Origin: JBFHFS01 sp041583495
Lineage (GTDB): Bacteria; Bacteroidota; Bacteroidia; Bacteroidales; Marinilabiliaceae
NCBI GenBank assembly: GCA_041583495.1
Contig: JBFHFS010000004.1
Span: forward strand, 1-64,000
Direction: 5' to 3'
Length of the DNA stretch: 64,000 nucleotides
Of the stretch, positions 10,532 to 20,400 are shown piece after piece. How positions within the stretch are numbered: position 1 is the first letter of the stretch; the number at the start of each line of letters is the position of its first letter. The translations under genes were made by a program, and so were the position numbers. The notes beneath the pieces are model-generated. The model had not been told where the DNA came from and did not search any database. It saw only the letters and a list, made by a program, of their open reading frames with translations.

Positions 10532-11995
10532 ATGATGATGTCCAAATCGGTATGTGCAGCGCTTATTTTTTGCCTGTCTGTTTTTAATTTCAGCTGTACC
10601 TCAAATGCGGCCTCTGCTCCACAAACAAAAGAAGACCAGCCCAATGTGGTTTTTATAATGGTGGATGATCTGGGATGGAGTGATTTGGGATGCATGGGCA
10701 GCCGATACTATGAAACGCCCAATATTGATAAATTAGCAAACCTCGGACTGGTGTTTACAAACGCCTATGCCGGCGCGGCCAATTGTGCCCCCAGTCGAGC
10801 TGCTTTAATGTCGGGGATGAGTTCTCCAAGAACCGGTGTTTATACTGTTTCGCCCTCGGACAGGGGAAATGAGAAGAGCAGAAAACTGATCCCCATTAAA
10901 AATACCAACTTTTTGCAGGACAGCGTATTTACCATGGCCGAGATGTTTAAAAGCGCGGGTTATGTGACAGGACACTTTGGAAAATGGCATGTGGGTGAAG
11001 ATCCTTGTTCACAAGGCTTTGATGTGAACGTGGGAGGCGGCCATTGGGGACATCCCAAGAGTTACTTTGCACCCTACATTTATCCTGAAATGGAAGCCCC
11101 GGAAGGGGAGTATTTAACCGACCGGCTTACCAATGAGGCCATTTCATTTATTGAAAAAAATAAAACCAAACCTTTCTTTTTGTATTTGCCCTTTTATACG
11201 GTGCATACCCCCATCCAAGGTAAAGAAGCCATCATAGAAAAGTACAGGGCCAAACCAGGTGACCAAAACCATAACAGGCCAGAATATGCCGCCATGATTG
11301 AAACCATGGACCTTAATGTGGGCAAAATCCTGGGTAAGCTGGATGCATTGGCTCTTTCCAATACGCTGGTGGTCTTTACCTCCGATAATGGTGGCATTTA
11401 CGCCATTAGCAAACAAACACCCTTAAGAGCAGGGAAGGGCACCTATTATGAAGGGGGTGTTCGTGTGCCCCTGATAGTGCAGTGGCCTGAGAGAATTAAG
11501 AACGGTAAAACCGATCTGCCCGTGAGTCATTTGGATTTTTTCCCGACGTTTAAAGATATTCTTGGAGCTGAATCCCCAACCGGTCAACCGATGGATGGCT
11601 CAAGCCTGAAGCCTTTTCTGATGGATGGAAAAGATCTGGGTGATCGTCCTTTCTTTTTTCATTTTCCTGTCTATTTGCAGGCCTACTCAAAGACATCAGG
11701 GGTTAACCGAGACCCTCTTTTTAGAACGCGACCGGGTACTTCGGTGAGATTTGGGGACTGGAAATTGCTTTATTTTTACGAGGATCAGGACTATGAACTG
11801 TATAATTTAAAATCTGATCCCGGAGAAAATGTCGATGTATCTGAAAAATATCCCCAAAAGGTAGAAGAGCTAAGCACAATGATTGATAATTGGATCGGGG
11901 AGACCCATGCTCCCATACCCAGACAGAAAAATCCAGAATTCGATTCTATCTGGAATAGTGAACAAATTGAGAAATTTTTAAATAAGAATCCTTAA
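10532..11995 (+). CDS. Formylglycine-dependent sulfatase (S1 family), second copy
   Basis: A 487-residue sulfatase beginning 26 bp after the first. The signal peptide ends NFSC (lipoprotein). The metal-binding opening is NVVFIMVDDLGWSDLGCMGS, the catalytic motif is CAPSR with Cys85 as the formylglycine precursor, then AALMSGMSSPRTGVY. GHFGKWHVGE and VFTSDNGGIYA mark the other metal and substrate elements, and the C-terminus has DYELYNLKSDPGENVDVS. It is clearly diverged from its neighbour, so the two probably remove sulfate from different positions or residues. Two sulfatases in one PUL indicate that the target polymer is sulfated. Confidence 0.93.
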   Translation: MMMSKSVCAALIFCLSVFNFSCTSNAASAPQTKEDQPNVVFIMVDDLGWSDLGCMGSRYYETPNIDKLANLGLVFTNAYAGAANCAPSRAALMSGMSSPRTGVYTVSPSDRGNEKSRKLIPIKNTNFLQDSVFTMAEMFKSAGYVTGHFGKWHVGEDPCSQGFDVNVGGGHWGHPKSYFAPYIYPEMEAPEGEYLTDRLTNEAISFIEKNKTKPFFLYLPFYTVHTPIQGKEAIIEKYRAKPGDQNHNRPEYAAMIETMDLNVGKILGKLDALALSNTLVVFTSDNGGIYAISKQTPLRAGKGTYYEGGVRVPLIVQWPERIKNGKTDLPVSHLDFFPTFKDILGAESPTGQPMDGSSLKPFLMDGKDLGDRPFFFHFPVYLQAYSKTSGVNRDPLFRTRPGTSVRFGDWKLLYFYEDQDYELYNLKSDPGENVDVSEKYPQKVEELSTMIDNWIGETHAPIPRQKNPEFDSIWNSEQIEKFLNKNP

Positions 11996-12163
11996 GCAGG
12001 TTTTGGTGATTCGTGTGTTTCAATTACCGCCATTAGAATTTTGCTTCGCGAATTAATCCAATCAAGGCCGACCGTAAAAGATTTGTTGGCAATGGTTTAT
12101 TAATTGGCGGTTTAACATTTTTTGAAGAGTAGGGCTCTCCTTTTGAAGAAAAAAATACAGCGT

Positions 12164-14317
12164 ATGAAACGATCCATTTCAGTGATTTTAGCATTGGTAT
12201 TTTTTATCACCACCTATGCACAAAGTACCATTTATACCAACGATATGGATTTCGTGCTGGGAGATGTTAAGCAGGCATTTATCCAAAATAAAATTACCAC
12301 TCAGGAACAGGCACAAAACCTGATTAAAGGCTTGAAAAACCTGGGGGTAAATGGGATACGGGTACCGATATTTGCCCAGGGACTGGATCCCAATAAACCC
12401 ATGTTCGATTATTTTTTTAATCTGGCGGTGGCCGAGGGTTTCCCGGTTTTTGCCAACCCGGCTCAATCCAGTGGCGGTCAGCGAATTGCTTGTGGCATCT
12501 TAAATGGGGATCTGAGCCCGGTAAAGGATGACAGCGAAAAGACCAATGTTCTAATCAACCGAATTAAGGCCTTTGCCGCCGAGTATCCCTGTAAGTGGAT
12601 CAACCCCTTTAATGAGGATGGCGCACCCGATGGGGCATGGAGCGCAAGTCAGATGGATCTTATCTTTTCTTCACTTAAGGGGAATGTAAATGGAGCGGAA
12701 CTTATTGGCCCCTGTGTCTGGGGTATTCCGGCAAGTATTAATGTGTTTAAGAATACCACGGTAGCCAATGATATTACCATTGCCACCACGCATAATTTAG
12801 GCTTTAACCATGAAGACTGGGCCGAATTTATGGCTTTGGCCAAGGCAAAGGATATGCCTGTCTGGGATTCGGAAGTCAATCATACCGATAAATACAATAC
12901 CGGGACCCGTCTGGAGGTGGCCTTAGCTTCCGGGGTAGATGGATTGGTCATGTACAATATCTGGAATACCGTCGACCTTTCCAATGGGGCCATCAGCAAT
13001 GGGGGAAAAGAGTTGATGTCCTTATATCTGAAAAGTATGCCGGAGTTAACGCCTAATTATCAGGTGGATGAAGGGGCGTGGATCCAAAGTTCAACTGCCC
13101 TGGCGAATGCCGGAAGTACGCTAAAACTGGCGCCTCTGCCCAATGATGGTGCATGGAGATGGAGTGGCCCGAATGGTTTTAGCGCCACCACCCGTGAAAT
13201 TACCCTCGCAGGTATGGCATCCCAACACTCAGGCAAATATGTGGCCTCCTATACCAGCCCCGAAGGGGAGGTGAATCATCTGGTGATGACGGTGGGTCTC
13301 TCCTGTAGCCCTTCCCCTTCTATCACTCCCTATTATCAAATCGATGGGGTGTCCTGGATCGGCGGGTCCTCAGTCAATATCGATGAAGGCAGCTCCCTGA
13401 AGCTTGGACCTTCCTCTTCTTCGGTGGTAACCTGGGCCTGGATGGGCCCTGATGGTTATACCTCTAACTCCAGAGAAATAACTGTTTCAGATATTCTGGT
13501 GAGTGAAGAGGGTCAATACCGGGTAACGGGAATAGATGGCAGTGGTTGTGGAACCATTGTAGATTATAGCGTTGCGGTTAATGATGTTGAGGTCCCTTTT
13601 CCGGATCCGGATGCCCGATATTACATCGATTGTCCCACATGGGGGGTGCGACTGGGGGCCAATGGGGGCCAGGATGCCTTTACGACATCGACTTCGGTAA
13701 CCGATTACAGTGTCCAATGGACCGTTAAGGAATCGTCTGCCGCGGGCTACTATTTTATAGACTGCATTGGAGCGGTAGCCAACCCGCGCATCCGAACCGA
13801 CCAAACCGCTTATGCCGATATGGATTCCAGATCTTCTACCGGCAGTTGGGCCAGGTGGAGCCTTACCCAAGGTCCCGGCAATACCTTTTATTTAACTACG
13901 GAGGATTCATTTTTGCCCCGTTTGCAAATAAACTCTTCCGGAGAAGCACGTATGGTAGCCGCCACTACCGTTGACAATACGGTTCAGTTTACGTTTACCA
14001 ATATTGATAAAGGTCTGGTAGGAACCACCCCAACCAGTATCTATCAACCAGCCGAAACCTCAGAATTCATTTTTCCCGGCATCATCAACTCACCGGGGAT
14101 GCAGTTAAAACCCATCAATTATGTGGAAAATATCAGCACCTACAGGTTAGATGTGTATGATATTCAGGGGAAACATCTATTTACCTCTTATCAGATGGAC
14201 AATGGATGGAGTCCCAATGGTCATGAGAGGGGCATCTATATTTACACGTTAAATTATGCAGGTGCCGATAACCAATTGAACCGTATTAGCGGAAAATGTT
14301 ACTGTGATGTTTATTAA
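12164..14317 (+). CDS. Secreted modular TIM-barrel-like glycoside hydrolase candidate with Ig-like repeats and beta-trefoil-like module
   Basis: I start it at ATG 12164 because this gives a signal peptide (MKRSISVILALVFF...TYAQ); the open frame runs back to a TTG at 12122. About 717 residues. Residues 20-290 look like a clan-A-type barrel: NGIRVPIFA, KWINPFNEDGAPDG with a possible acid/base Glu, and MPVWDSEVNHTDKYNTG with a possible nucleophile Glu. Two Ig-like repeats follow (about 295-385 and 386-478), both starting P-x-YQ-[VI]-D and containing REIT. A module from about 482 to 625 (YYIDCPTWGVRLGANGG) resembles beta-trefoil carbohydrate-binding domains. The end (DVYDIQGKHLF...RGIYIYTL) resembles a type IX sorting domain. 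I do not recognise the catalytic family; it could be an endo-acting enzyme for the sulfated polymer. Confidence 0.6.
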   Translation: MKRSISVILALVFFITTYAQSTIYTNDMDFVLGDVKQAFIQNKITTQEQAQNLIKGLKNLGVNGIRVPIFAQGLDPNKPMFDYFFNLAVAEGFPVFANPAQSSGGQRIACGILNGDLSPVKDDSEKTNVLINRIKAFAAEYPCKWINPFNEDGAPDGAWSASQMDLIFSSLKGNVNGAELIGPCVWGIPASINVFKNTTVANDITIATTHNLGFNHEDWAEFMALAKAKDMPVWDSEVNHTDKYNTGTRLEVALASGVDGLVMYNIWNTVDLSNGAISNGGKELMSLYLKSMPELTPNYQVDEGAWIQSSTALANAGSTLKLAPLPNDGAWRWSGPNGFSATTREITLAGMASQHSGKYVASYTSPEGEVNHLVMTVGLSCSPSPSITPYYQIDGVSWIGGSSVNIDEGSSLKLGPSSSSVVTWAWMGPDGYTSNSREITVSDILVSEEGQYRVTGIDGSGCGTIVDYSVAVNDVEVPFPDPDARYYIDCPTWGVRLGANGGQDAFTTSTSVTDYSVQWTVKESSAAGYYFIDCIGAVANPRIRTDQTAYADMDSRSSTGSWARWSLTQGPGNTFYLTTEDSFLPRLQINSSGEARMVAATTVDNTVQFTFTNIDKGLVGTTPTSIYQPAETSEFIFPGIINSPGMQLKPINYVENISTYRLDVYDIQGKHLFTSYQMDNGWSPNGHERGIYIYTLNYAGADNQLNRISGKCYCDVY

Positions 14318-14343
14318 AACCAGGGTTCTGCATTCCAGGTTTT
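14316..14343. terminator. Possible bidirectional terminator between convergent genes
   Basis: The arms aaaaccagg and ccaggtttt pair around a 10-nt loop with one A-A mismatch, and an A-run on one side and a T-run on the other allow termination from both directions. It lies in the short gap between the hydrolase stop and the reverse-strand ybaK-like stop, where such an element is expected. Confidence 0.5.
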
Positions 14344-14354
14344 AGATAGAGCCA

Positions 14355-14837
14355 TTAAACAAGCTCACAAATGGTTGCCTCAACACAGGCAGCTAACTGC
14401 TGAGGCGAAACTTTAATCTGGAGTCCTCTAAGACCGGCACTGATATAGATGGATGGATATTCCACTCCGGACTGGTGCAGAAATACAGGATAGGGCTTTT
14501 TCATACCCAGAGGAGAGCAGCCCCCACGGATATAACCGGTGAGCGCTTTCACCTCTTTCATGGGTACCAGATCACATTTTTTATTGCCCGAGATCTTTGC
14601 GGCAAGCTTAAGATTTACCTCAGCGGCACCGGGGATGACACAAATAAAAACCCCCGATTTATCACCCCGCAGCACCAGGGTCTTGAAGACCCTTTCGATG
14701 GGTTCATTCAGTTGAGCAGCCACATGAATGGCACTCAGATCCTCTTCATCAACTTCATAGGGAATCAGGTCGTAGGGGATCTTATGGCGGTCAAGAATGC
14801 GGGCGGCATTGGTCTTGGCTATTTTGAGATGACTCAT
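14355..14837 (-). CDS. ybaK: YbaK/EbsC-family Cys-tRNA(Pro) deacylase
   Basis: About 160 residues from ATG 14837; the longer frame from a TTG at 14852 is less likely because an A-rich ribosome-binding stretch lies before the ATG. The protein matches the YbaK family, which hydrolyses Cys-tRNA(Pro) made in error by prolyl-tRNA synthetase. Recognisable elements are KTNAARILDRHKIPY, VFKTLVLRGDKSG, the active-site Lys in that block, VKALTGYIRGGCSPLGMKK and the final SPQQLAACVEATICEL. It is a housekeeping editing enzyme and has no evident link with the glycan genes. It lies on the opposite strand in the middle of the locus together with an EamA transporter. Confidence 0.9.
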   Translation of the reverse strand: MSHLKIAKTNAARILDRHKIPYDLIPYEVDEEDLSAIHVAAQLNEPIERVFKTLVLRGDKSGVFICVIPGAAEVNLKLAAKISGNKKCDLVPMKEVKALTGYIRGGCSPLGMKKPYPVFLHQSGVEYPSIYISAGLRGLQIKVSPQQLAACVEATICELV

Positions 14838-15023
14838 CTTTTTTGTTTGCAAAGTTTCAAAATCTTTCCGGAAATCATGCTCTGTGGGTCTGTTTTTTCT
14901 GGCTCGCTCCTTTTGGCTGTTGTTTTTCGAAAAAGAAACCCCCGGGTTATTTTTGGAAAGGGTGTTGTATTATCATCCCCAATCCCGCTTAAGAGGATTC
15001 CAACGACCAGAAAATGGGATGTC

Positions 15024-15911
15024 TTAATTAAGCATTAAAAGAACGATGCCCAAAAGAATTCCTCCTAAATAGATGGCTTTTCTTCTTATGTTTTTTTCAC
15101 CAAACAGCAAGGCTCCAAAAGCAAAGGGGACAATTACACTGCTTCGGCGAAGTGCCGATACGACCGAAATCAATGACTCCGGTTCACTGAGGGCATAGAA
15201 ATAAAGAAAATCGGCCATTATCAGAAAAAGACCAATAAAGGGGATGGACCAGCGCCAATAGAAAGGAGAACGTCCGGGTCGTTTTCGGCGTACAAACCAA
15301 AGAATGGGCAAAAGCAAAACCACCTGGTAAAACGAAAACCAGGCCTGGACGGCCACCCGGTCTACCTGACGCAGGATATGCTTATCGTAGAGGCCACTTA
15401 TGGAACCTGCCAGGGTGCCGATGATGACAAACCACATCCATTTATTGTTTCGCAAAGAGAGCCCCTCCAGCCGGCCCACCGTGGAAAACCTGAAAAAGAA
15501 AAAAAGCGTCAGGATCATGCCTGCCCAACCGGTAACACTGAGTTGTTCGCCAAAAATGATAAGGGCACCCGCCAGAGTCCAGAGAGGGCCGGTAGCTCTC
15601 ACCGGGGACACAATGGTGAGCGGCAGATGTTTTAGGGCAAAATAATTAAACACCCAGGAGGTCAGAACAATACCTGTTTTTATCAGAATCATCCCATGTT
15701 CCCGGAGGGTTAGGTGGGGTACATAGATCAAATCACCCTCCACCAAAACCCCATAGTTGGATAAAAATAGAAATGGCAGAAAAATCAGCGTGCTGGTTAA
15801 CGATCCGAAAAACAAAACCGGCCAGACGGGGTTGTCACGCAACGATACTTTTTTTAGGATATCGTAGAATCCCAGAAATAATGCAGAGAAAAGCGTTAAG
15901 GTCAGCCACAT
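15024..15911 (-). CDS. EamA/DMT-superfamily transporter
   Basis: 295 residues from ATG 15911 (MWLTLTLFSALFLGFYDILKK); the longer frame up to 16016 would add a charged leader without membrane character, so I reject it. About ten hydrophobic helices in two homologous halves can be seen, with the first half ending around GMILTLFFFFRF and the second around GGILLGIVLLMLN. Halves of this kind are typical of EamA (drug/metabolite) exporters of small metabolites. The phrases VSPVRATGPLWTLAGALIIFGEQ and SALRRSSVIVPFAFGALLFGEK are the conserved end-of-half motifs. The substrate is unknown. It is in the same direction as the YbaK gene but 186 bp upstream of it. Confidence 0.85.
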   Translation of the reverse strand: MWLTLTLFSALFLGFYDILKKVSLRDNPVWPVLFFGSLTSTLIFLPFLFLSNYGVLVEGDLIYVPHLTLREHGMILIKTGIVLTSWVFNYFALKHLPLTIVSPVRATGPLWTLAGALIIFGEQLSVTGWAGMILTLFFFFRFSTVGRLEGLSLRNNKWMWFVIIGTLAGSISGLYDKHILRQVDRVAVQAWFSFYQVVLLLPILWFVRRKRPGRSPFYWRWSIPFIGLFLIMADFLYFYALSEPESLISVVSALRRSSVIVPFAFGALLFGEKNIRRKAIYLGGILLGIVLLMLN

Positions 15912-16124
15912 ATGTGTTTGTGCGTTAAAATCAATAGTTGGTTGTATTCGATTGGTCGAAAATCGAATTTGGGCCAAAGACCCACAAGGTTCTTTTTCGG
16001 GATGCAAAAGTGCCACAAAACCATAAAATAAGCCAGATAAAACGAAGGTTTCTTGTTGAAGGGGGTGAATTTTTGGGTGGTGAAAAGAAATTGCACCACA
16101 GATTACACAGATTAGGGAAAATTA

Positions 16125-16260
16125 GACCACAGATTACACAGATTAACACAGATTGGGAAAAGGATAGATAGACAACAGATTGAGAAAAGAATGGACCACA
16201 GATTACGCAGATTAACACAGATTGTGAAAAGGATAGATAGACAACAGATTGGGAAAAAAA
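16125..16260 (+). repeat. Two tandem copies of a 69-bp CACAGATTA-type repeat
   Basis: Copy one starts at 16125 and copy two at 16194; they share accacagattac, cagattaacacagatt, aaaaggatagatagacaac and agatt, differing at a few bases. A partial third copy (accacagattacacagatta) precedes them at 16095. The core is the inverse complement of the 51-bp repeats at 16398, so the two families face each other across about 140 bp. Confidence 0.9.
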
Positions 16261-16397
16261 TAGTCAAGAGACTGCATAGAATAGGACCGATAGAGAAAAA
16301 AACTAGACAGAGTTTAAAACTCCCGCAGGTGCGGTAATAACAAATGATTCCAACACATTAAACTGTGTTGAAACAAAGTCTAACCTTATCCTCATTA

Positions 16398-16652
16398 ATC
16401 TGTGAATATCCGTGTTATCTGTGGTGGACCCTATTCTCATCCCCCTAGATCTGTGAATATCCGTGTTATCTGTGGTGGACCCTAGTCTCATCCCCCTAGA
16501 TCTGTGAATATCCGTGTTATCTGTGGTGAACCCTAGTCTCATTCCCCTAAATCTGTGAAAATCCGTGTTATCTGTGGTGAACCATAGTCTCATCCCCCTA
16601 GATCTGTGAATATCCGTGTAATCTGTGGTGAAACTACAGTATCATTCCGTTA
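16398..16652 (-). repeat. Five tandem 51-bp repeats (ATCTGTGAATATCCGTG core)
   Basis: Unit starts are at 16398, 16449, 16500, 16551 and 16602, giving an exact period of 51 bp. Each unit reads atctgtgaatatccgtg, then ttatctgtggtg, then a more variable part ending in ctcatcccccta. Because 51 is a multiple of three, the minus strand stays open across the units and produces a spurious ORF with a 17-residue period (TTDNTDIHRSRG). The units lie just upstream of a GxxExxY gene. There are no unique spacers between copies, so this is not a CRISPR array. Confidence 0.92.
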
Positions 16653-16712
16653 ATCCCTGGTGAAATAATATAAATTTTTATTACCTTAATCAGTGATAAA
16701 AAAAACATCCAT

Positions 16713-17087
16713 ATGGAAAAGTTAAATGCTCTTAGTTACGAAATTATTGGTGCTGTTTACAGAGTTCATAGTTACCTGGGACCTGGACTCTTGGAATCGA
16801 CTTACGAAACTTGTCTTGAATACGAATTGCTTAAAGACCAAATTAAGGTGGAACGACAAAAAACGTTGCCTGTGATATATGAAGGAATAAAATTGGAGGC
16901 GGGATATAGAATAGATCTTTTAGTGGATGATTGCGTAATTCTTGAACTGAAGGCGGTTGAAGAGATTGCTCCCATTCATAAAGCTCAGTTGATGACCTAT
17001 CTGAAACTCTCCGGCTTAAAACTGGGTTTGCTGCTTAACTTTAATGTTCAGAATATGAAGACCGGCATAAGAAGAATCGTAATGTGA
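16713..17087 (+). CDS. GxxExxY-family protein (PD-(D/E)xK nuclease-like)
   Basis: A 124-residue protein with the family signature G25-x-x-E28-x-x-Y31 inside YLGPGLLESTYETCLEYEL. It also has a nuclease-like core: Asp68 in YRIDLLVDD, then ILELKAVE with Glu78 and Lys80, and a following Gln92. This D...ExK arrangement is that of the PD-(D/E)xK fold. The family has no established function; many members lie next to short CACAGATTA/ATCTGTGG-type repeats, as seen here immediately upstream. The start at ATG 16713 is the only one that keeps the conserved N-terminus. The gene is intact, with a full-length match to the usual family size of about 120-130 residues. Confidence 0.9.
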   Translation: MEKLNALSYEIIGAVYRVHSYLGPGLLESTYETCLEYELLKDQIKVERQKTLPVIYEGIKLEAGYRIDLLVDDCVILELKAVEEIAPIHKAQLMTYLKLSGLKLGLLLNFNVQNMKTGIRRIVM

Positions 17088-17454
17088 AACAAAGGTTTAG
17101 GAGCGGTCAGGTATTCGCGGTTCAGCCCATGCCCGGCTATGTGGTGGTTGAATAAATCAATGTTGGACAGGGCACTGAACACCCCCAGAGTATTCTTCTT
17201 TCCACATAAGGAAGCTGAGGAGGGTTCCCAGACCTTGAAATCAGATACTTCCAGCCATTGTATTGCATAAGAATTAATGGGCCGAATTCAGAACAAGCTA
17301 AATTTATCGTTTGTTTTTCCAGAGGTAAAGTTGTATTTTTATGGCGGCCGCAATTTTATTGGCACCGATTGTCCATTGAGTGATGGACGTTTTTTTAGGC
17401 AAATAGCCAAACCGATTTGGCCCTTGAAATTGAATAACTTAAAGTGTGGATATT
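17088..17454. other. 367-bp spacer without a convincing gene
   Basis: No convincing start, RNA gene or repeat is seen. On the minus strand about 80 codons (roughly 17290 to 17050) stay open and read plausibly (QWLEVSDFKVWE, SALSNIDLFNHHIAGHGLNR), which could be a remnant of a decayed gene, but there is no conserved family to recognise. A plus-strand ORF at 17277-17465 has no ribosome-binding site and overlaps the mannosidase start, so I do not call it. Confidence 0.4.
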
Positions 17455-20400
17455 ATGACTACTAAAAGCGTATTTGAGCTGGGATTTATTAGGTCCTCCG
17501 TATTGAGTCTTTTTATGTGTTTTTCATGGAACGTAATGGCACATGAGAGTGCCGGGAAAAACCAGATTCATAGTGTAAATGTCAATTACACTCTTCACCA
17601 GATTTGTCAAAACGACCTGGATGGGTTTGATAGTCAAATAGGGGGTGGGGTTTATTCCTACCCTTCGTTGCGTGATGATGTGCGACAGGCCATGATTGCC
17701 AGGGCTTCTACCGGTAAAGCCGGATTTGAGTTTTATACCTCCACCGTGCCGGCCGATGTGAAGGAGGAACAGGTTAATTTCTTTTTCTATTCGGATATCG
17801 ACCTGAATAATCTGGAGCCGTATGATGTACAAGTCAATGGAATGCCCCTTTTAACCTTTACACCCGATAAAAATGGAAACCTCTTAATTAGCAATCGCGA
17901 TGGAAACGGCGATGCAAAGTTTTACCTGTATCGAAGAGATGGAAATGGGGATGGCATAGGAGCTTTTCGGTTAAGTGTGCCAGCCGGAATGGTGAAAAAA
18001 GGAGAGAAAGCAAAGATCTCGGTGGTGGGTCAGGCCAAAGGAACCAATGCCTGGTTTATGCTTTTTAAGGTGCCCAATGCCATTAAGTGGCTGAAGACTA
18101 CTGCCGAAAATGATGTCTCCTTTTCAATCAGGCAATTTGCCGATAAACTGTTGATTGATGCACCAGCCCATCTGGAGGGGCAGCAGGTTTATGTGGTTTC
18201 TGACGGGAAAGAAAGTAACGTGGGAACGTTTAAACTTCAAGGCGAAATTGCCAAAGCCTCGGTTACATCGGTGGCCCCTAAAGAATCCTTTCTAATTAAC
18301 TACGGGAATCAGAAATATGCTGTTGAGTTTGAGAAGGGCAATGGTTTTATCAATGAGAACATTGTTAAGGGGGATTTCTTTTTTGTTTCCCAGGCCCACT
18401 CTCATGAGGGTTGGCTGGCCGATTTGTCGAAACGTTACCGCCCCGATTATTTTGCGGCCTACACGCCCTTTTTTGAGAACAAATATGAAAAAGGGTTGAT
18501 CTCAGTCATGAACTCCAGCCATCAGGATATTGCCTGGGTCGATCGACCGGAGGCTTGTATCATTATGAGAGATACTTTGTTAATCACCCCCATCATAAAG
18601 GACGCTTTTGCCCGAAAAGATTATGGGTTTGATATTGAGGATGGTTTGATGTTAAGAGAATACCTTGGTCGGCATCCCGAGGCCCGGGAAAAGTTAACCG
18701 AACTGCTCAACCGCCAATTGCTTTCGGTAGGGGCTACCTACAATTGCCCTTATGAGGATATGTACGATGCTGAAGATCTGGTTCGTCAGCTCTATCTGGG
18801 TAAGCTTTGGGTGAAAAAGAACTTTGGGGGCTACGATTCAAAAGTCTATTGGAATGTGGATGTTCCCGGAAAAACCTTGCAGTTTCCACAGATTTTGAAG
18901 AAAGCAGGGGTTGATTATATGATTATCAGCCGACATGCCAAAAGCATGGTGCATTGGGCCAGCCCGGATGGAAGTTCGGTTTTCACCTATTCTCCCGGAC
19001 ATTATGGGGAGGATCTTTTGCATCTGTCGAAAGATATTGATGAAAAAGTGAAATATGGTGCCGAACAAGTGGTTTGGTGGAGCCAGTATTTTGAAGGTGG
19101 CGAAACGCAAACCCCTTTGTTGTCCAGTCAGGACATGCTTCCGGCTATTGATTATTCTGATTTTATCGAGACCTGGAATCATACCGGAGGGGTAAAGGAT
19201 GAAAATAACCAGGAGAGAGAGGTGTACCTGCCTCATATGGAGTTAATGACAGTAGATGAGTTTATGCCATTGGCAGAGCAACATGCCACCTCCATCGATA
19301 CCATCCTGGGAGAACGGCCCAATGTGTGGGTTTACATCCATGGACCGGCCCATCACGATGCCTTAACAGCCTCACGGAAAGCCTCAAAGCTGTTGCCGGC
19401 AGCCGAAAAGTTTTTGACCATTGCCTCTTTCCTGGATCAGGAAAAGATGCCCTATCCATTTGCAGAACTCGATAAAGGATGGCAGTCAAAAATCTATCCC
19501 GATCATGGCTGGGGTGGACACGATGGTGATGTTACCGATAACTTATTTAAAGAACGGTTGGTGCAATCGCAGGTAATGGGTGAAAAATTACTGGAGAAAG
19601 CCACCGATTTTATTGCGCAACGCATCACCACTCAGGAGAAAAAGGGGATCCCTGTGGTACTCTTTAACAGCCTTTCATGGGAAAGAACGGATCCGGTTTC
19701 TGTGCGTCTGGATTTTCCAAGGGGGAAGGCACAGGGTATTAGCATTACCACAGCTGAAAAAACAAAGGTCCCCGTACAATTTAAAGAGCTTTCCCATCAT
19801 CCGGACGGCAGTATCAAACATGCTGAAGTCGTTTTTATTGCAGAGAATATTCCTTCGGTGGGTTACAAAACCTACTATGTAAAGCCGGAGATGAGAAGGA
19901 ACGAGGTCAAAGAACCTACAAATAATACATCTGAATATGAAAATGAATTCTACAAAGTAACCTTTTCGGATGGTGGGATTCATCAGGTGTATGATAAGGA
20001 ATTGAACAGGAAATTGTTTGTCACCAAACAGTTTAAGGTGGGGGAGATCTTCACCCTTCAGTCTGAGGGCAATGGCGCAGGAGAATTTGGCGATGTTCAG
20101 CAGCCTTTTATGAAGGACTACGATCAGGTTAGCCACCACGGTGCTAAATGGGAGCAGGTCGCTGCCGGGGAGGTATTCTCGAGCTATCGGTTGGTCCAAA
20201 AAATAAAACATGCCAAAGTTGAGCAACAGGTAACCATCTATCATCAATTGAAGAGAATCCAGTTCGATAACAACCTGTTGAACTGGGATGGTGAGTTGTA
20301 TCGGGAATTCAGAACAGCCTATCCGGTAGCCATTAAAAATTCCACGGTGAAACATGAAGTGCCCTTTGGCACTGTTGAGGTGGGTAAAGATGAGATTAAC

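Noticed and set aside
16303..16593. A 96-codon minus-strand ORF with 17-residue repeats
   Set aside because: It is produced by the 51-bp DNA repeats, has no family match and no convincing ribosome-binding site.
16398..16652. Possible CRISPR array
   Set aside because: Units are directly adjacent with the whole 51-bp period conserved; there are no unique spacers and no cas genes nearby.
17277..17465. 62-codon plus-strand ORF before the mannosidase
   Set aside because: It overlaps the mannosidase start in another frame and shows no domain or ribosome-binding site.
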